Assembly (NCBI RefSeq): GCF_035083965.1
Contig: NC_089740.1
Coordinates: forward strand, 9,794,596-9,858,595
Source: Branchiostoma lanceolatum
Lineage: Eukaryota; Chordata; Leptocardii; Amphioxiformes; Branchiostomatidae
DNA length: 64,000 nucleotides
Direction of reading: 5' to 3'
Within the stretch, counting starts at the first letter, position 1. Each line of letters starts with the position of its first letter. The notes beneath the pieces were generated by a model. That model made no database searches. It had not been told where the DNA came from and saw only the letters and a list, made by a program, of their open reading frames with translations. Shown here piece after piece: positions 46,704 to 58,700 of the stretch. The translations under genes were made by a program, and so were the position numbers.

Positions 46704-49700
46704 TAGATAGATAGATATTGGTCAGAACCAGTATGCACTGGTCAGAACCAGTATGCACTGGTCAGAACCAGTATGCACTGGTCAGAACCAGTATGCAAGT
46801 TGGTCAGAACCAGTATGCACTGGTCAGAACTGGTGCATGTAGGTACTGGTCAAACTGGTTAAGTTCCTTTTATGAACCAGTAGGTACTGGTCAGAACTGG
46901 TAGGTACTGTTCAGAGCCGGTTATTGATAAGCTCTTTTTATATAGAACTTGTATTATATATATATATATATACTGATCAGAACTAGTAGAATTATTACTG
47001 TTGAACAGTTCACACATATTGTTTTTAGCCATTTAATTTTGAAAAGTTTGCAGTATACTTTTCATTAAATCTTTCAAGAGAATGTGGCATGTTTCAGTTG
47101 AATAGTTTTTTCTTGGTTGTTCATATTTGCACTGTCTTAGAGAAGAGACTTACCTGTAAATGATGATAAGGACTTTATAAAAATTTGCATTTTTGTAAGT
47201 TACAGTAGTGCATACAATAGGACACCTATATGGAAATCATGAGCATATTTCTGTTCATAAATGCCAGATAGAATTGATACATGGATCACAAAGCCATCAG
47301 ATATACATGATAACATTCTAATATGTGCAAAACCTCCACGTAATTAAGTCATTTCTACATCAAATTAAAAGGCCTGACAGCATAATTCTTTGCTCTAGGC
47401 AAAGACAATTTTTCATGACTTGGTAATGATTTCATGGCATCCACCCCAAGCAAAGTAAAAGAAATGATCAAATACATAACATTCAATATTGACGAGCTTA
47501 TTACTGTAGGCTATTGATTCTATGTGATATACGCTGCTAGCTTTATGTCTTAAGGGCTTAAAATGATGGAAAGTAGTCATCGGAAACTGATATATGTATG
47601 TAAAGTATGAGAATAGTATGGGGTTTATGTTTTTGCACTGTAACTTGTTCAGAAATCTATGGACATTTCTCCATCGAGTTAACTTTGCTATTGTATAGAA
47701 ATGTTGTTAAATTACGATATCAATGAGATGAACTCTTTTAGTTTTTTGTCTTCCATAGGACCATGAACTTTTGGTTTAATGTCAGAATTTGCATATTTTT
47801 GTCTGACAAAAATTACTGTCACATTTGACGAAAGCAGAAAGAGAACGTGACAATGGATATTGTAAATGCATTTAAGTTGGTTTTAATGTTTTTTTCGTGG
47901 TAGGGCGAAAATGGGGCGGTTTTAAGTTCGTGTTTGAGACAACATAATTATAGTAGACAAGGGGGTCTATAGGAGGGCAAAAAATAGCACAAACATAAAA
48001 CCACTGCAAACATTTCTGCATTTACAATATTGACCAACTGGGTGAAAATAAAACCAATGCAATTCATTTGAAGATTATCAGTACATTATTTCTAACCAGT
48101 GTTCAGGGACCTCCAAGAACTTTCCAAACTCAGCAGTGTCCTTCAACTCAACCTTGCACAGTTTCCCAATATCTTATGTATTCATAGATTTTCTACATGG
48201 TGTAAATTCACTTAAGGTTGCTGAGAAGGACAGAATAAAGGTCATATAATTGCTTTACATCATAATACACCTATCAGGTCAAGATTATAGCACTCAAGGC
48301 TCCCTGCTAATATTTTCTTCTAATGCACAATTTATAGTGAACTCTCAACTATTGGGTTTCCAATTTTTATGTATAATAGCTTTCTTTTCATCTGTTTAGC
48401 AGACTAAAGCATGCAGGCATCTTTCCTATTTGCCTAAAAGCTTTTACTGTGTAGTTTAAAGCCTGAGAATATTTCAGAGCTTGAAGGTGGTAGTTAGGCA
48501 TTCAATTCGCATTTCAATAACACTCCAATTTGTGTGTTAGGTAATGCTAGAAGTGTGTTTCGTTCGTCCACTTTAGGTTAGAGCCGTGACAGGGCCAGGA
48601 ATTGAAAAGATCATTCTGTTGGAAAATGAAAGGGCAAGAATACATCAGTGTCTTCAATACACCGTGTCACCTTCGCCGAGTTCTAATCTCTCGTACTTTC
48701 TGTACGCCGCGGTTTGCTGAAAGGCTTATTTTCTCCCGGCCTTGATGGATGATGAACTCGAAAAACATGACATTCTAAAAGTTTGTCTGCCCGACTGTAA
48801 GTCGGTAACTTTCTGCATGAGTGCTGTAACGGTTTCTGAGTCGTAAGTCAAAAACATCACTCTCCAAGCAGAGGTTGGGTTTCGGCTTGTTTTTGATGTC
48901 TCTTCATAGGCGTTTTTGTCAGACTTTTTATTTTGTCTTGGTTTCTTACAACCTCTGCTTGGAGAGAAGGTGTTGGCGGCGGAAAGAGAGTTTGAGTTTT
49001 GCGAGTCATTTTGATCCACTTATAAACCCTGTTTTGACTGGACAGCGATCGCTGAATGATCGTTGAACGACTAAGATTAGATTTGTGTGCCCTTTGATTT
49101 TATAATTGAAATATGATGCTTGATGTAAAGGTATGATTTAAAAAAAAAAACACCACAAAATGTACGGAATAGGGTCAAGCAGGTTACACATACCTTAACA
49201 GAGAAAGGGCACTAGCAATCTGTTGTAATGATTATATACTGATCTTCTTGCAAGTGAATGTACTGCTAATATGCCCTATTGACCCACACATACTGGGGCA
49301 AATCATATCTACTCTGAACACAATAGACCACAAATTGGGATGAAAATTGGTAGTGTTTTCTCAGGGAATTGGGATTACGAACAATCATCGTACCATGACG
49401 TATCTCCAAACGGAATTTTCCAGAGGGACTTGCGTTGATGAAATTTTCCGTGACGGGTCCAAAATCCACCTGCGAATGTAAATGCCACGAAATCATCGCA
49501 ACTGGCGTTCAATATTCCTCCGGATTGAGGTGACATTTCGTGCGCTGATCACTTCTGACCTCACCTTTATGTCAGAAAGTCCGATCTATATGCTGTGATG
49601 AGTTAACTTATGTCCTGTAAATGTCGACGGTAAGAAGACATTTTCCGCGGGAATAAAGTGCTTTGTGTTTATGATCCAAGATAATTGCTTTCTATACTTG

Positions 49701-51705
49701 CCGCTGGACAGATCTCCAATGAAGTACAAACTTCAAGGATAAAGATTAGATTTACAGGCACACTGCGAAGTGGGAATTTAATGATATAGAGTAAGAAGGT
49801 GATAATGTTTGTGATTGTTGTATGTTATATGTTTGATTTATATTGAGTTTTAAGTGTGCACTTGCATTCTCTCTGTACACCATTTACATACTATGTGAAG
49901 TTGGATATAATTTACCATGAGGTGGGGATAATGCTTATTGTCATATATGTTACTATATTTGCTCTATATGAGTTATAAATGTGCAATGAATTCTCTATAT
50001 ACATGATTTATGTGTACATGTAGCTGAACATGACATATTATGAGATAGTGATAACGTTTATTGTCATATATTATAGTTGATTTACATTGAGTTGTAGTTG
50101 TGCATCTATATCATCTATGTATATCATGTACATGTAATAGTATATTTGATCAGTGTACATTAAGTTGGGATAGTAATGTTGTCATATGTTACATTTGATT
50201 TACATGAATGAAGGTGAACATGTGTATTTTCTCTATATATGATAAACCTTACAGACCAGACTAATACAGCTTAGCTTCTACCTATTATAAAAAAAGTGTG
50301 TGTTTTGCCTAAAGGTGGTTTGCAGATTATGCAAGATAAACAAAATGATTGGATATATTGTATGAGTGTATTCTTGTAACATAATAGAGGCAAGTGTCCA
50401 ACGACGGTCATGCAGCATAATCTTTCATCCTGCCATCCCTTACAACGCAGGGAACAGGAAGTAATTTTTTTCCCGTTTTAACTTCACAGACCGATTCCCC
50501 TGTCAGCCATCATCATTAGAGAATGCAGTTACACTCATGATAGGGTAATTACCGTTCGTTTCCAAGGGCTCCTCCGCAGATTAGAAAACATGCCGTTGGA
50601 CGGTCTCCAAGGTAACCCTGCTCTCCTCTGGAATCCTGATTGTGTCTTTCCTCCATCACTGCTCTCATTTGCATAATTGATTGCACAGAGGCAGCCCAGT
50701 TCCGAGTGCTGAATTTGTGAAAAGTTGCAGTCGTTCAACCGTTTCATTCAAGCATCTGTCAGAACTGCATCGTTCAGGGTTATGATGCATATTCGTACTT
50801 GAACAAGATGATCCTAAAGGGTTTGGGTAAAAATAGATTTTTATTACATTGCAATGTTTTTGGTTTTAAAGGTTGTACAGTACACGTTCTTGTCATCTGT
50901 AAGGTGCTTTGTGATATTTGTATTAATGTACGTGTGGCACACTGTACCAGGAATTGATGACAGAGCTCCACTTCTATTGTATGGTGGAAATCCTATTCAA
51001 ATCCAATTATTTTGAATTGCCAGGTTTAATCTTGCAATAGACACATGTACATTGTATGCGGACAATACTGTTTCTATATATGAACAATGTACATGTGTTA
51101 TTATTTCTCTTAGTCTCTAACAGACTACTTGGGTAACTAGGCAAAATAATATACATTGGCTAAATAGGCTGGGTGATTGACTTGCCAAGGGCATCAGCCT
51201 GGAATTTGTACAGGTACCTCTATGGTCATCAATCTCCTATAATAGCAGATCATTAAGCCAATTTGGCCAATTTCTACTATTTTTGCAGGAACCCAGAGAG
51301 TCTGGTCTGAAACTTAATTTGTAGCCTTTGCCCTCTGAAATTGCTTGATCATGCATGCATATGTTAGGGTAGAAATTTATTGATTGATTTGAAATTTGGT
51401 ATTTAGAAATGAGAGACCATCCTAATAAATTCCTAGCATTCTGGTTGGAGTTGCTGTCTACAGATACTCAGGATCTCTGATCATCATGGTAGAATCAACG
51501 ATTTTGCCAAATCACAATCTTTTCTCTGACATATACATATATATGATCAAGCAATTGACACTGTACTCTAATTCTGTGTCTGTTGTTTCTTCCAGGTAAA
51601 TACAGACCAGGGGATGAGGGAAAAATTAACCCCCCTCCAACTGCAGTGTGTGACAGTTTCCCTGAGGCAGTAGACTACATTTGCAACAAAATACTGAAAA
51701 ATTGA
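36422..51705 (+). CDS. HDHD2: Haloacid dehalogenase-like hydrolase domain-containing protein 2
   Basis: HAD-superfamily phosphatase of the NagD/PHOSPHO-like branch; physiological substrate uncertain. Seven exons: 36422-36522, 37414-37488, 37867-38000, 38262-38346, 38661-38877, 46514-46577, 51596-51705. All borders are GT-AG, phases agree, and the product is 261 aa (human 259). Motif I is [10 protein letters not shown] (nucleophile D13; Ser replaces the second Asp, as in vertebrate HDHD2). Then [10 protein letters not shown] (motif II), [31 protein letters not shown] and [16 protein letters not shown] supplies the motif III Lys, and [14 protein letters not shown] (exons 5-6) is motif IV. The C-terminus is [12 protein letters not shown] then [18 protein letters not shown]. 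Introns 5 (7.6 kb) and 6 (5.0 kb) hold most repeats. The exon 6 donor lies inside a minisatellite. Confidence 0.96.
36557..36747. mobile_element. Fold-back MITE in HDHD2 intron 1
   Basis: Arms TAATAAGCCCATTCGCAGTT... and ...CCGAATGGGCTTATTA are inverted over about 58 bp, including CAACTACACATGTG and CACATGTGTAGTTG. Terminal TA on each side would fit a mariner/Tc1-type TA target. Confidence 0.8.
36872..37017 (+). pseudogene. Fragment of an unidentified coding sequence in HDHD2 intron 1
   Basis: One frame reads [13 protein letters not shown] then a helical basic end with [17 protein letters not shown] and a stop. The composition is protein-like and it is not part of HDHD2, so it may be the tail of a transposon ORF. 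I cannot name the family. Confidence 0.3.
38950..39320. repeat. Dispersed-repeat-like block in HDHD2 intron 5
   Basis: GGTTCTTTTATGTGCAGAGG, GGGGCCACCGGCTTTA and CATCCGAAACGACAAATGC resemble a conserved non-coding repeat body found in many marine invertebrates. No internal promoter or target-site duplication was identified. Confidence 0.4.
39732..39887. mobile_element. Fold-back MITE in HDHD2 intron 5
   Basis: TAGCCTCCATAGCAGGCCTT at the left pairs with AAGGCCCATAGAGCCTGCC..GGAGGCTA at the right, with further pairing of AAGTCATCAGC-like strands to a short loop. Total 156 bp. Terminal TA on both sides is compatible with a TA target. Confidence 0.75.
41912..42169. mobile_element. tRNA-derived SINE in HDHD2 intron 5
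   Basis: An A-box-like TAGCTTATCTGGTAGCAG is followed about 45 bp later by a B-box-like CCGGTTCAAATC. The body contains GGCATCTCGGTTGGGGCTG, and the tail has GGGCCACTAGGCACTACAAG. The MITE copy at 42170 is inserted immediately downstream of it. Confidence 0.55.
42170..42366. mobile_element. Fold-back MITE copy 2 (TACTCTCC family)
   Basis: A 197-bp element with termini TACTCTCCAAGCAGAGG and CCTCTGCTTGGAGAGTA and exact 9-bp flanking repeats GTGAATAAC (42161-42169, 42367-42375). Its arms contain GGTTTTTGACGGG...GCATTTTTGTCG and their complements, so it folds end to end. It is the best-preserved copy of the three. Confidence 0.92.
43214..43417. mobile_element. TACTGTAAATGCA-type MITE, copy 1
   Basis: GGTACTGTAAATGCA at the left and TGCATTTACAGTACC at the right are perfect inverted ends of a 204-bp element. 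Subterminal CGCGGTGGTTTT and AAAACC(A/T)CTGCG motifs alternate inside. A related copy lies at 47857-48030. Confidence 0.8.
45600..45790. mobile_element. SINE-like fragment in HDHD2 intron 5
   Basis: B-box-like GAGTTTGAACCCCGG is followed by CCTTAGGATAGGACCACTG and CCCAGGTACAATGAACCTGT. This order resembles the body and tail of tRNA-derived SINEs. The 5' part is not clear. Confidence 0.45.
46571..46970. repeat. 20-bp minisatellite and AT tract spanning the exon 6 donor
   Basis: AAAACTGGTAAGTACTGGTC (the exon 6/intron 6 junction) is followed by two tandem copies AGAACTGGTAGGTACTGG(T/A)C. Then come an AT/GATA microsatellite (46660-46715), five units of GGTCAGAACCAGTATGCACT-type repeat (46717-46825) and further degenerate copies. 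Confidence 0.92.
47857..48030. mobile_element. TACTGTAAATGCA-type MITE, copy 2
   Basis: ATATTGTAAATGCA and TGCATTTACAATAT form inverted ends of a 174-bp element related to 43214-43417. Subterminal TTTTCGTGG and AAAACCACTGC motifs are shared. Confidence 0.75.
48858..48967. mobile_element. Fold-back MITE copy 3 (TACTCTCC family), decayed
   Basis: CTCTCCAAGCAGAGG at 48860-48874 and CCTCTGCTTGGAGAG at its right end define a 110-bp, internally shortened copy. The outermost bases and the 9-bp target duplication are not preserved, so it is probably the oldest of the three. Confidence 0.8.
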
Positions 51706-54289
51706 AAAGATATTATAGTCTAAAATCACCAACAATTTTAACCTTCTTCTTGCCACCTAACCCAATACAAATTCGGTGCTAAATGATTGCATCAGCTAGC
51801 AGGGAGAAGGTTAAATGCTTTCCCATGTTGCATGTGTCACTTTCCTAAATGTACATGTATAGTGAAATTACCAGAAAGTCTATGAAACTTTATTCCTACC
51901 TTCTCTCTGCTAAAGTAACCTTTGTGTGACACTAAATTTGTATTGGCAGGGAAAAGATTAAGAATCAACCAAGGCTTCACTTTATATATAATATGACAAG
52001 ATATTCTTTTAGTCTTTTGATAATTAAAGATGTTGAAGCTTGGATGCTAACAAAAGTAGGTGGTGCCCAGGCTTATTCTAGAAAATGCTGAAGTAGTGTT
52101 TGTCCAAATGTAAGTCATTGTTTGTCGTAATGAAATAGAAAAGGGAGATTTCTAAATATAGATTTATTGCCCAAGCAAACAATAAGAGAGAAATGCAGAA
52201 TGATTTAATTTCACTACCAATGATGATAGGGGAAAACCAGTGCAGACATTCGTGGACAGAAAACATTAGCACAAATCTCCTGCAAATCAAGACTATTTCT
52301 TCCACAGTTAACTAGTTTTTCAAATTCGAAATAGAATAGCAATTGAGGTACCATAAATCGTAAAGAATGGTGACATTTCATCGAGTTTGATAAATATGTT
52401 TTTGTGTATATTTGTGTGTGTGTGTGTGTGTGTGTGAGTGAGAGAGAGAGATAGAGAGAGAGTAAAAGAATGACCTAATAATATAATAATTATGTTTCAA
52501 GATATTGTATTTTCCTGCTGACAAAAGCATTGAAGCTTAAATCACAATCGTTCTATTTTAGTGGCATCAAGAAATGCCATAAACAGTAGTTACATAACCT
52601 CTTAATTGAATAGAAAATATTGCTTCCCTTATATAATGCGACAATCTTATTATATTAGTCTAGATGATTAAAACTATTGAAGCATGAATGACAACTTTGC
52701 TGCCTTTTTTTCTAATTGGCATCAAGTCGTGTTTCGGAACAAATCCAAGTTATGCCTCGGGGGCGTGTCATCCGTTGAAGATATTAACATGATAATCAAC
52801 GATACCAGACACCCGCATAACCAAAAGGATTTTGAAAAATGGAAGTAAAAGTTTGCATGAGATTATATCTAGATGAAAATATTGTGCCAAGGAAACTTGG
52901 TTTGAAATTGAAGACGAAACATTTCCTCTGCACGATTAACCTAAAAGTAATATCACACATGCACATGCTCATACGTATACATATACATACACATGCACAG
53001 ACATACACAGACATACATCCATCCATCCATACACACGCTCAAACACATTCACACAGGCACACATACACAATGACACAGTCACACATTCATATAAACCTGT
53101 TGTCACATACGCACACTAAGACATGACGCACACACACTATATATATACATACCCACTAATGCACAGATACGCAAATACGCAGACATACAAACACCCAATA
53201 AGATAGTATGTCTTTGCAATATGCATCATATCCCATTATATACATATCCTCACGATACAGAAACTTTAACATTTTGTAATCAGCGGAAATCTTATTTTGC
53301 AGTAATTATAATCTTATCAAATCTGATTCACGGTTCAGAAAATTAGAAGTGACGGCCATAACCCATCTTATCCGGCAAGGTGACATCTAATCATTTCCAA
53401 GTGATGTCTGGGGCCCGGAAAAATTACATTGCAATAATTAAATGTCAGACGGAATACCCAGGTTGTTGAAGTTATCAAGTACGATGTAGTGATGTGTTGG
53501 CGTTTAAGATATTCCATTAAAGACGGAGTATAAGTCATTTCAGGAAAATGCCCCTACAATTCTTTCCACTGTTACTCCTTGTAAATTTTTAAGTTGTTTG
53601 TTCTTCATCTTTATTGTTCCTTCAATGAAGTGAGTACGGTTTAAAAATAGTGACTAAGTGCAGTTTAAACTTTATTTACACAGTCTACTATGAATATGAA
53701 TTTTCCACAATATTTTGCTTTTTAGTTTATTAGTGAGCATACTATGGATGTTTAACAGCGTCACTATGTTGATACGATTCGCTCCATGTTTATACTTACA
53801 AATTGTGTGTGTACCCAGCAATCTCAGATATTAATGAAAGTGTGTATCCATATTCAATAAGAAAGTATTTTTCGACCATAGTGGTTTAAGAGCTGTCCAC
53901 TCAGAAAAGAAATTTTTCGGTGTATTCATTCAATAGAAACTCGTCACTTGAATTTTTACCGACATATCGTTGATGATTGCTGTTTAGTCATATTAGACTC
54001 AATCAATGCTTATGATACACATCCATGTGTCGATAATATAACGTCGTTGATGCAAGTCGTGTTCGTGGCTTATGTTTCGTCGCGACCTCAGAATCCTCTC
54101 CCATGCCACTGATGCACTCTTGATACCTACATTTCGGCGGCAATCTGCGCAAGCGAACCGGCAAAATGGAGCTAGATGCGTGAAAAAGATAGAAACGGGA
54201 AAAACGTCTAAGTCCCTTCCAATATGTGACCGCAGTACATAGGTTTATAGGAGCTAGGATAGAATCAAATTGAAAAAGTGAAAAATGTC
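51706..54289. other. Intergenic, AT-rich, no confident gene
   Basis: HDHD2 3'UTR followed by AT-rich sequence. It contains a (GT)n(GA)n tract at 52412-52462 and CA-rich low-complexity sequence at about 52960-53200. I see no reliable exon. Confidence 0.5.
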
Positions 54290-54735
54290 GGGCTTTCATC
54301 TATTCAAGGCATTTCCTCACTCTTTGTCATAAAAGACTCAATGTCAAATGTTCAAATGTTCGAAAATATGAAGGGGTAATATATTTGTTACTGCTATGTG
54401 AAGGCTGAGATAGATGTCATACTTTAAAAATGACACTTGGAAAACTTGAGGGTATTGACCGAGCTTTCATTTATGCCATTCCTAAATCATTGTTACGACT
54501 ACAGTGATGTAGAGTGTCCATAAATGATAAAAGGTAGACTATTTGTTACTGCTATGTGAAGAAAACGATAGACGCAATACGTTACAAGAATGAAACAGGG
54601 AAAACATGGGAGCATTGACCGCATTACCATTTATTCTGAGCCTTTCTCAACTCAGTCACCACAAAAACAGGAGTCTAAAGTAGACAAATATCCATACATG
54701 ATAAAATGTGAGCTATTTGTCACAGCTAGCCGCAA
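54290..54735. repeat. Tandem array, about 160-bp units (three)
   Basis: CTATTTGT(T/C)AC(T/A)GCTA recurs near 54385, 54540 and 54712, each preceded by CAT..ATGATAAAA and followed by GG(A)AAA AC.TG.G and ATTGACCG. Units are diverged. Confidence 0.65.
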
Positions 54736-54759
54736 TAACACATTGTGCAGCTAAGCTTC

Positions 54760-55700
54760 TCACAAACTATAAAACAGTAGTATTTCTTTACTGTCTTCTC
54801 ATTGTCTTCTTTATCCCTGCTCTGGGTAATCCGTACATATTTGACAGTACTTATCAGAACAGCCATTCTTTAAGCACCATGGCGAGAACAGAATACACAA
54901 ATCAAGAAAACAATATCATTTGTTTATTAGCTCTTTCTACCGTCTTCCCATTCTATTTACTCTTCTTCTGTGTAATCCAATATATATATGTCTACGTCAC
55001 AGTTTTTCAGAACAACCGTACTATCAGCACCAAGGGGAGCAGACCATTCAAAAAGTAAGGTAAACAATATCCTTTGTTTGTTAGCTATAATTTTACCATC
55101 TTTCCAGTCTTTTTACTCTTATTCTAAGTAATCCAATATATATGCCTGCGTCACCGTTTTATTTCAGTACAACCGTACTACCAACACCAAGGAGAGGGAA
55201 AACAATATGCCTTGTTAATTAGCTGGATCTTTCGGTCCATCCATGGTCGTGCTTTACGTCTGTTCTCAGAAATCCACACATATGTACATGTTAGATCAGC
55301 ACCAGTTCAAGTAGAGGAAACAAAGCCAAGAAAACAATAGCCTTTGTTTATTAGCTGGGGTTTTGCAGTCCACCCATGGCTAGACTTTTGTCCCTGTTCC
55401 AACTAATCCACACATATGTACTTGTCAGAATAATGGTACTATTAGCACCGCTGCAAATAGAATGAAAACAAAGCTAGGAAAACAAGAGCCTTTAAGTTTG
55501 ATTATTGGCTGTATTTTTACGGTCTATCCATGGGCTTGCTTTGCCCCTGTTCTACGTAACCCACACATATGTAAGTGACAGAACGGCACCAGTGCAAGTA
55601 GGGAGGAAACAAGGCCAGGAAAACAGTAGCCTTTGTTTAGTATTAGCTGTCCATCCATGGTCTAGCTTTTGCTCCCATTCTAAGTAATGCACACATATGG
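54760..55700. repeat. Tandem array, about 140-bp units (six)
   Basis: AAACA(A/G)TA.C.TTTGTTTATTAGCT recurs near 54908, 55061, 55200, 55332, 55479 and 55619 (spacing 132-153 bp). Each unit also has CCATCCATGG and CCACACATATGTA motifs. Open frames across it are by-products of the repeat. Confidence 0.8.
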
Positions 55701-58700
55701 ACGTTATAGTTTCAGAGCCAAGGCAGTGCAACTATTCTCACACTGTCGTCTCTATTTCATGTCTAGGGCGTTGCTAAAACTTTACTCTCTCGATCTCCCA
55801 TTCGTTTACTTATAGTGTATGATTTGAGTGTGTAACTGATAATAATCTCAATTTTCAAACTCATACCGAAGACTAATTGCAAGGGGACACACAGACACGA
55901 TAACGTAAAAAGGTAAATAGAGTCGATAGATATATATGATGCTTCCACAGAGTATCACTGGCGGATTCGACTCCTTTTGAGGTAGCGGCTAATGAACAGT
56001 CTCACGTTTGTACTAATACGTGTGTTTTGTGATTTTAGTAGAAATGTACTTTTTCAGTGTTTTCTAAATGGTGTTATGATAATGCAGTGGTATTACAATA
56101 GACGGGAAAACGGAATAGGTATAACAGCAGATAGCCATGATTAGTCGTAATGAACGTAAACATTGAAGGAATATAATATAAGAAAAGATTTTAAGTTCTT
56201 GTTTTTCATAGTTTGAAACGGTCCCCTTTGTGATATCTCGTCGCCCATCCGTTTGCAACAATCCCCCAAACACAATGCATTAAGCTTCATGCCGCCCTCT
56301 CCTTTTTGGCACAAGGATTGTAGATCAAACATTGAGATTGCTTACAAATTGCATAATTTTTCACCCTGGATGAATGTCTTCTCGCGGAGGCTCTCCTTTT
56401 TCTCCGCCCTTTTAAACCCGAACTGAAGAGAGCCGATACATTCAACCCACGTTCCCCCAACTCACTCAGACACCGCCAGCTTTTGATATCTTCAATTATT
56501 GAGTTCAGATCCGCTCTGATGGACAAAAGCAGTTCTTTCATGCGGGGGTCCGTGGCTGGTAAATGATACTCCCCAAGTTTGCCCAAGTCATTTGAAGGTG
56601 TCTCTCTGACACCGGTGCATTTGTACACGCCGTAAAATGTTATCGATCAGCACTTTGTAGATTTTATTTCCCTCAATGATCTCTTAACTTCGACGGGAAT
56701 TTCGCATTCCACTCAGCGCTGCAGTATGTTGATATGGCTATCAGTTTTTATGGCATAGAAAGCCAGCTATCTACTGTACTGCACATGAACTGCTATCTTA
56801 TACTTGTTTCGATTCTTGCAATATCATCTTCACCTTCAAATGGAGATCACAGCAGATATTATCCATTTTACTGGTTGACAAGTACAGATGGTGCTGATAG
56901 TTGTTATTTGAGCGGTGACAAGGTACCCTGTTTGTTATGCAGTCTGTCTTACTCTCAAAATCAATCAGTCGTAAATAGTCACTGCAATTTGATGGAAAAA
57001 AATCATCACTTGCTGCTTGCAAAAAAGTAACCTTCACCTCTGCTTGTTCTGTCATCCAGTAAGTTTCCATATGCGTTAAAATGTGCCATTTGGAGAGTTT
57101 CCAAGTCTGGACTACATTACCTCAATAACGTTGCTCTACTTTCCATTGCATAGAAATATCACGTTGTTACGCCTCTTTAGTATCAGTATAAATTGACTCT
57201 GCTCAGTTATTTAATTTATATAGCTTATGTAGTATATAGAGGCAGGTGATGCAACTGTTGCAAACTTCAAATGGAGAGCCTTAACTTAAGAAACAAGCTA
57301 AGCTTTAATTTCCTGTCTTAAAAATATATTAAGTATAGATGCGACAAGTGAATTATTATCTTTTGTTTTGCTGAATCTACCGCGGAGAAAGATATAATAG
57401 CTAATGATGTTGCAGCGATTTATTCTTTTTTATCCTACCACGGAAATCATATAATATAAAAGCTGAAGTCGCCGAGTAGGCTGACATTGAGTGATGTGAA
57501 ATCTGTGCACAGTTTATGAATTCTGGCAAACTGACCCTTAAGAGCAAAGGCTACTGTCGTCCAAGCACGTTTTAGGCTGTTTCAAATTTTGCCTACCCAG
57601 CGTTCGGTCATGATTTACGATGCATAGCTCTTTTATTCGACTTACCACGTTTATGCTTAAAATATGTACGTTTTACTATTATTTTCTGTCGAAAATGAAG
57701 TGTATGTTGTTTTAGACTGTTCACTTTTTACATGTGCACAGAAACCTCTTTTAAGTGTCCTTCAACTAGACCAGAAATATGCACACGTAGCAAAAACTAG
57801 CTTTAAGGTATAATATTATGTCATCTAGAAAAACTCTGTAAATCTGTCTACACAGTCATGTTTTAAGAAGTTTTAAGAGACTTGGCAGCCATAGATTGAA
57901 TATAGTATAATTTGTCTTTTCTTTTCTTTTATCCAACCTTATGCACTTGACTCATGTTGGGCATGCATATGCGATAAAATCAATTGTAGTTGTGATTACA
58001 AGATAGTCGGTTTTCGAACGTGCGTGAAAACGAGAACAATTTTGCAAATAGGTATTGTATTCAACGGTTCTTGCCTCTACACATTCGGTGCGGTTTCAGT
58101 TTATTCATTTTACCATGCCAAAATATACATCTCGTCTCCTGGTGATTTTCAATGAATCCTTGGGGGAGAACCCCGACATAAATATCATAACCTTGCACCA
58201 AAAGGTCAAAGTCGACTAAAATTAATAAACCTTAACAGATAAGTAAAAATCGTAACTAAATAAAATTGGGAATAAATCAATATGATATAGAATAGAATTT
58301 ACATATGTTCGTCAGGACATCAAATCATAATAACAGGAAATGAGACAGTGGATCAATTTCAAAGTAAAATAACTATATTGCTTCAACAACTAGGATTATA
58401 TAACACTAAGGTGATGTTCAAGATACCATGATATTTCACAGTCCTTATCTGTCACTTTTTGTTTGTGAGACAGACTATAACATGTAAGCGGTAGAAAAGA
58501 CAGCATTTGAAAGAGCTTTTGCCGACAAAAATAGCCTGTACCACATCATACGATCCCTTGCCCCATATCCTGTCTTCTGTCAACAGCATACAGTTTTAAT
58601 ATATAAGTTTTACAGATAGGAAGACCTTTTATATTTCTACTCTTATATTTGAATCTCTTTTCATAGACCATGAACATGAATACATCGAGTTGGAAACATG

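Noticed and set aside
54708-55058. 116-codon frame with hydrophobic segments resembling a membrane protein
   Set aside because: It starts at GTG and runs through the tandem arrays; the hydrophobicity comes from T-rich repeat units.
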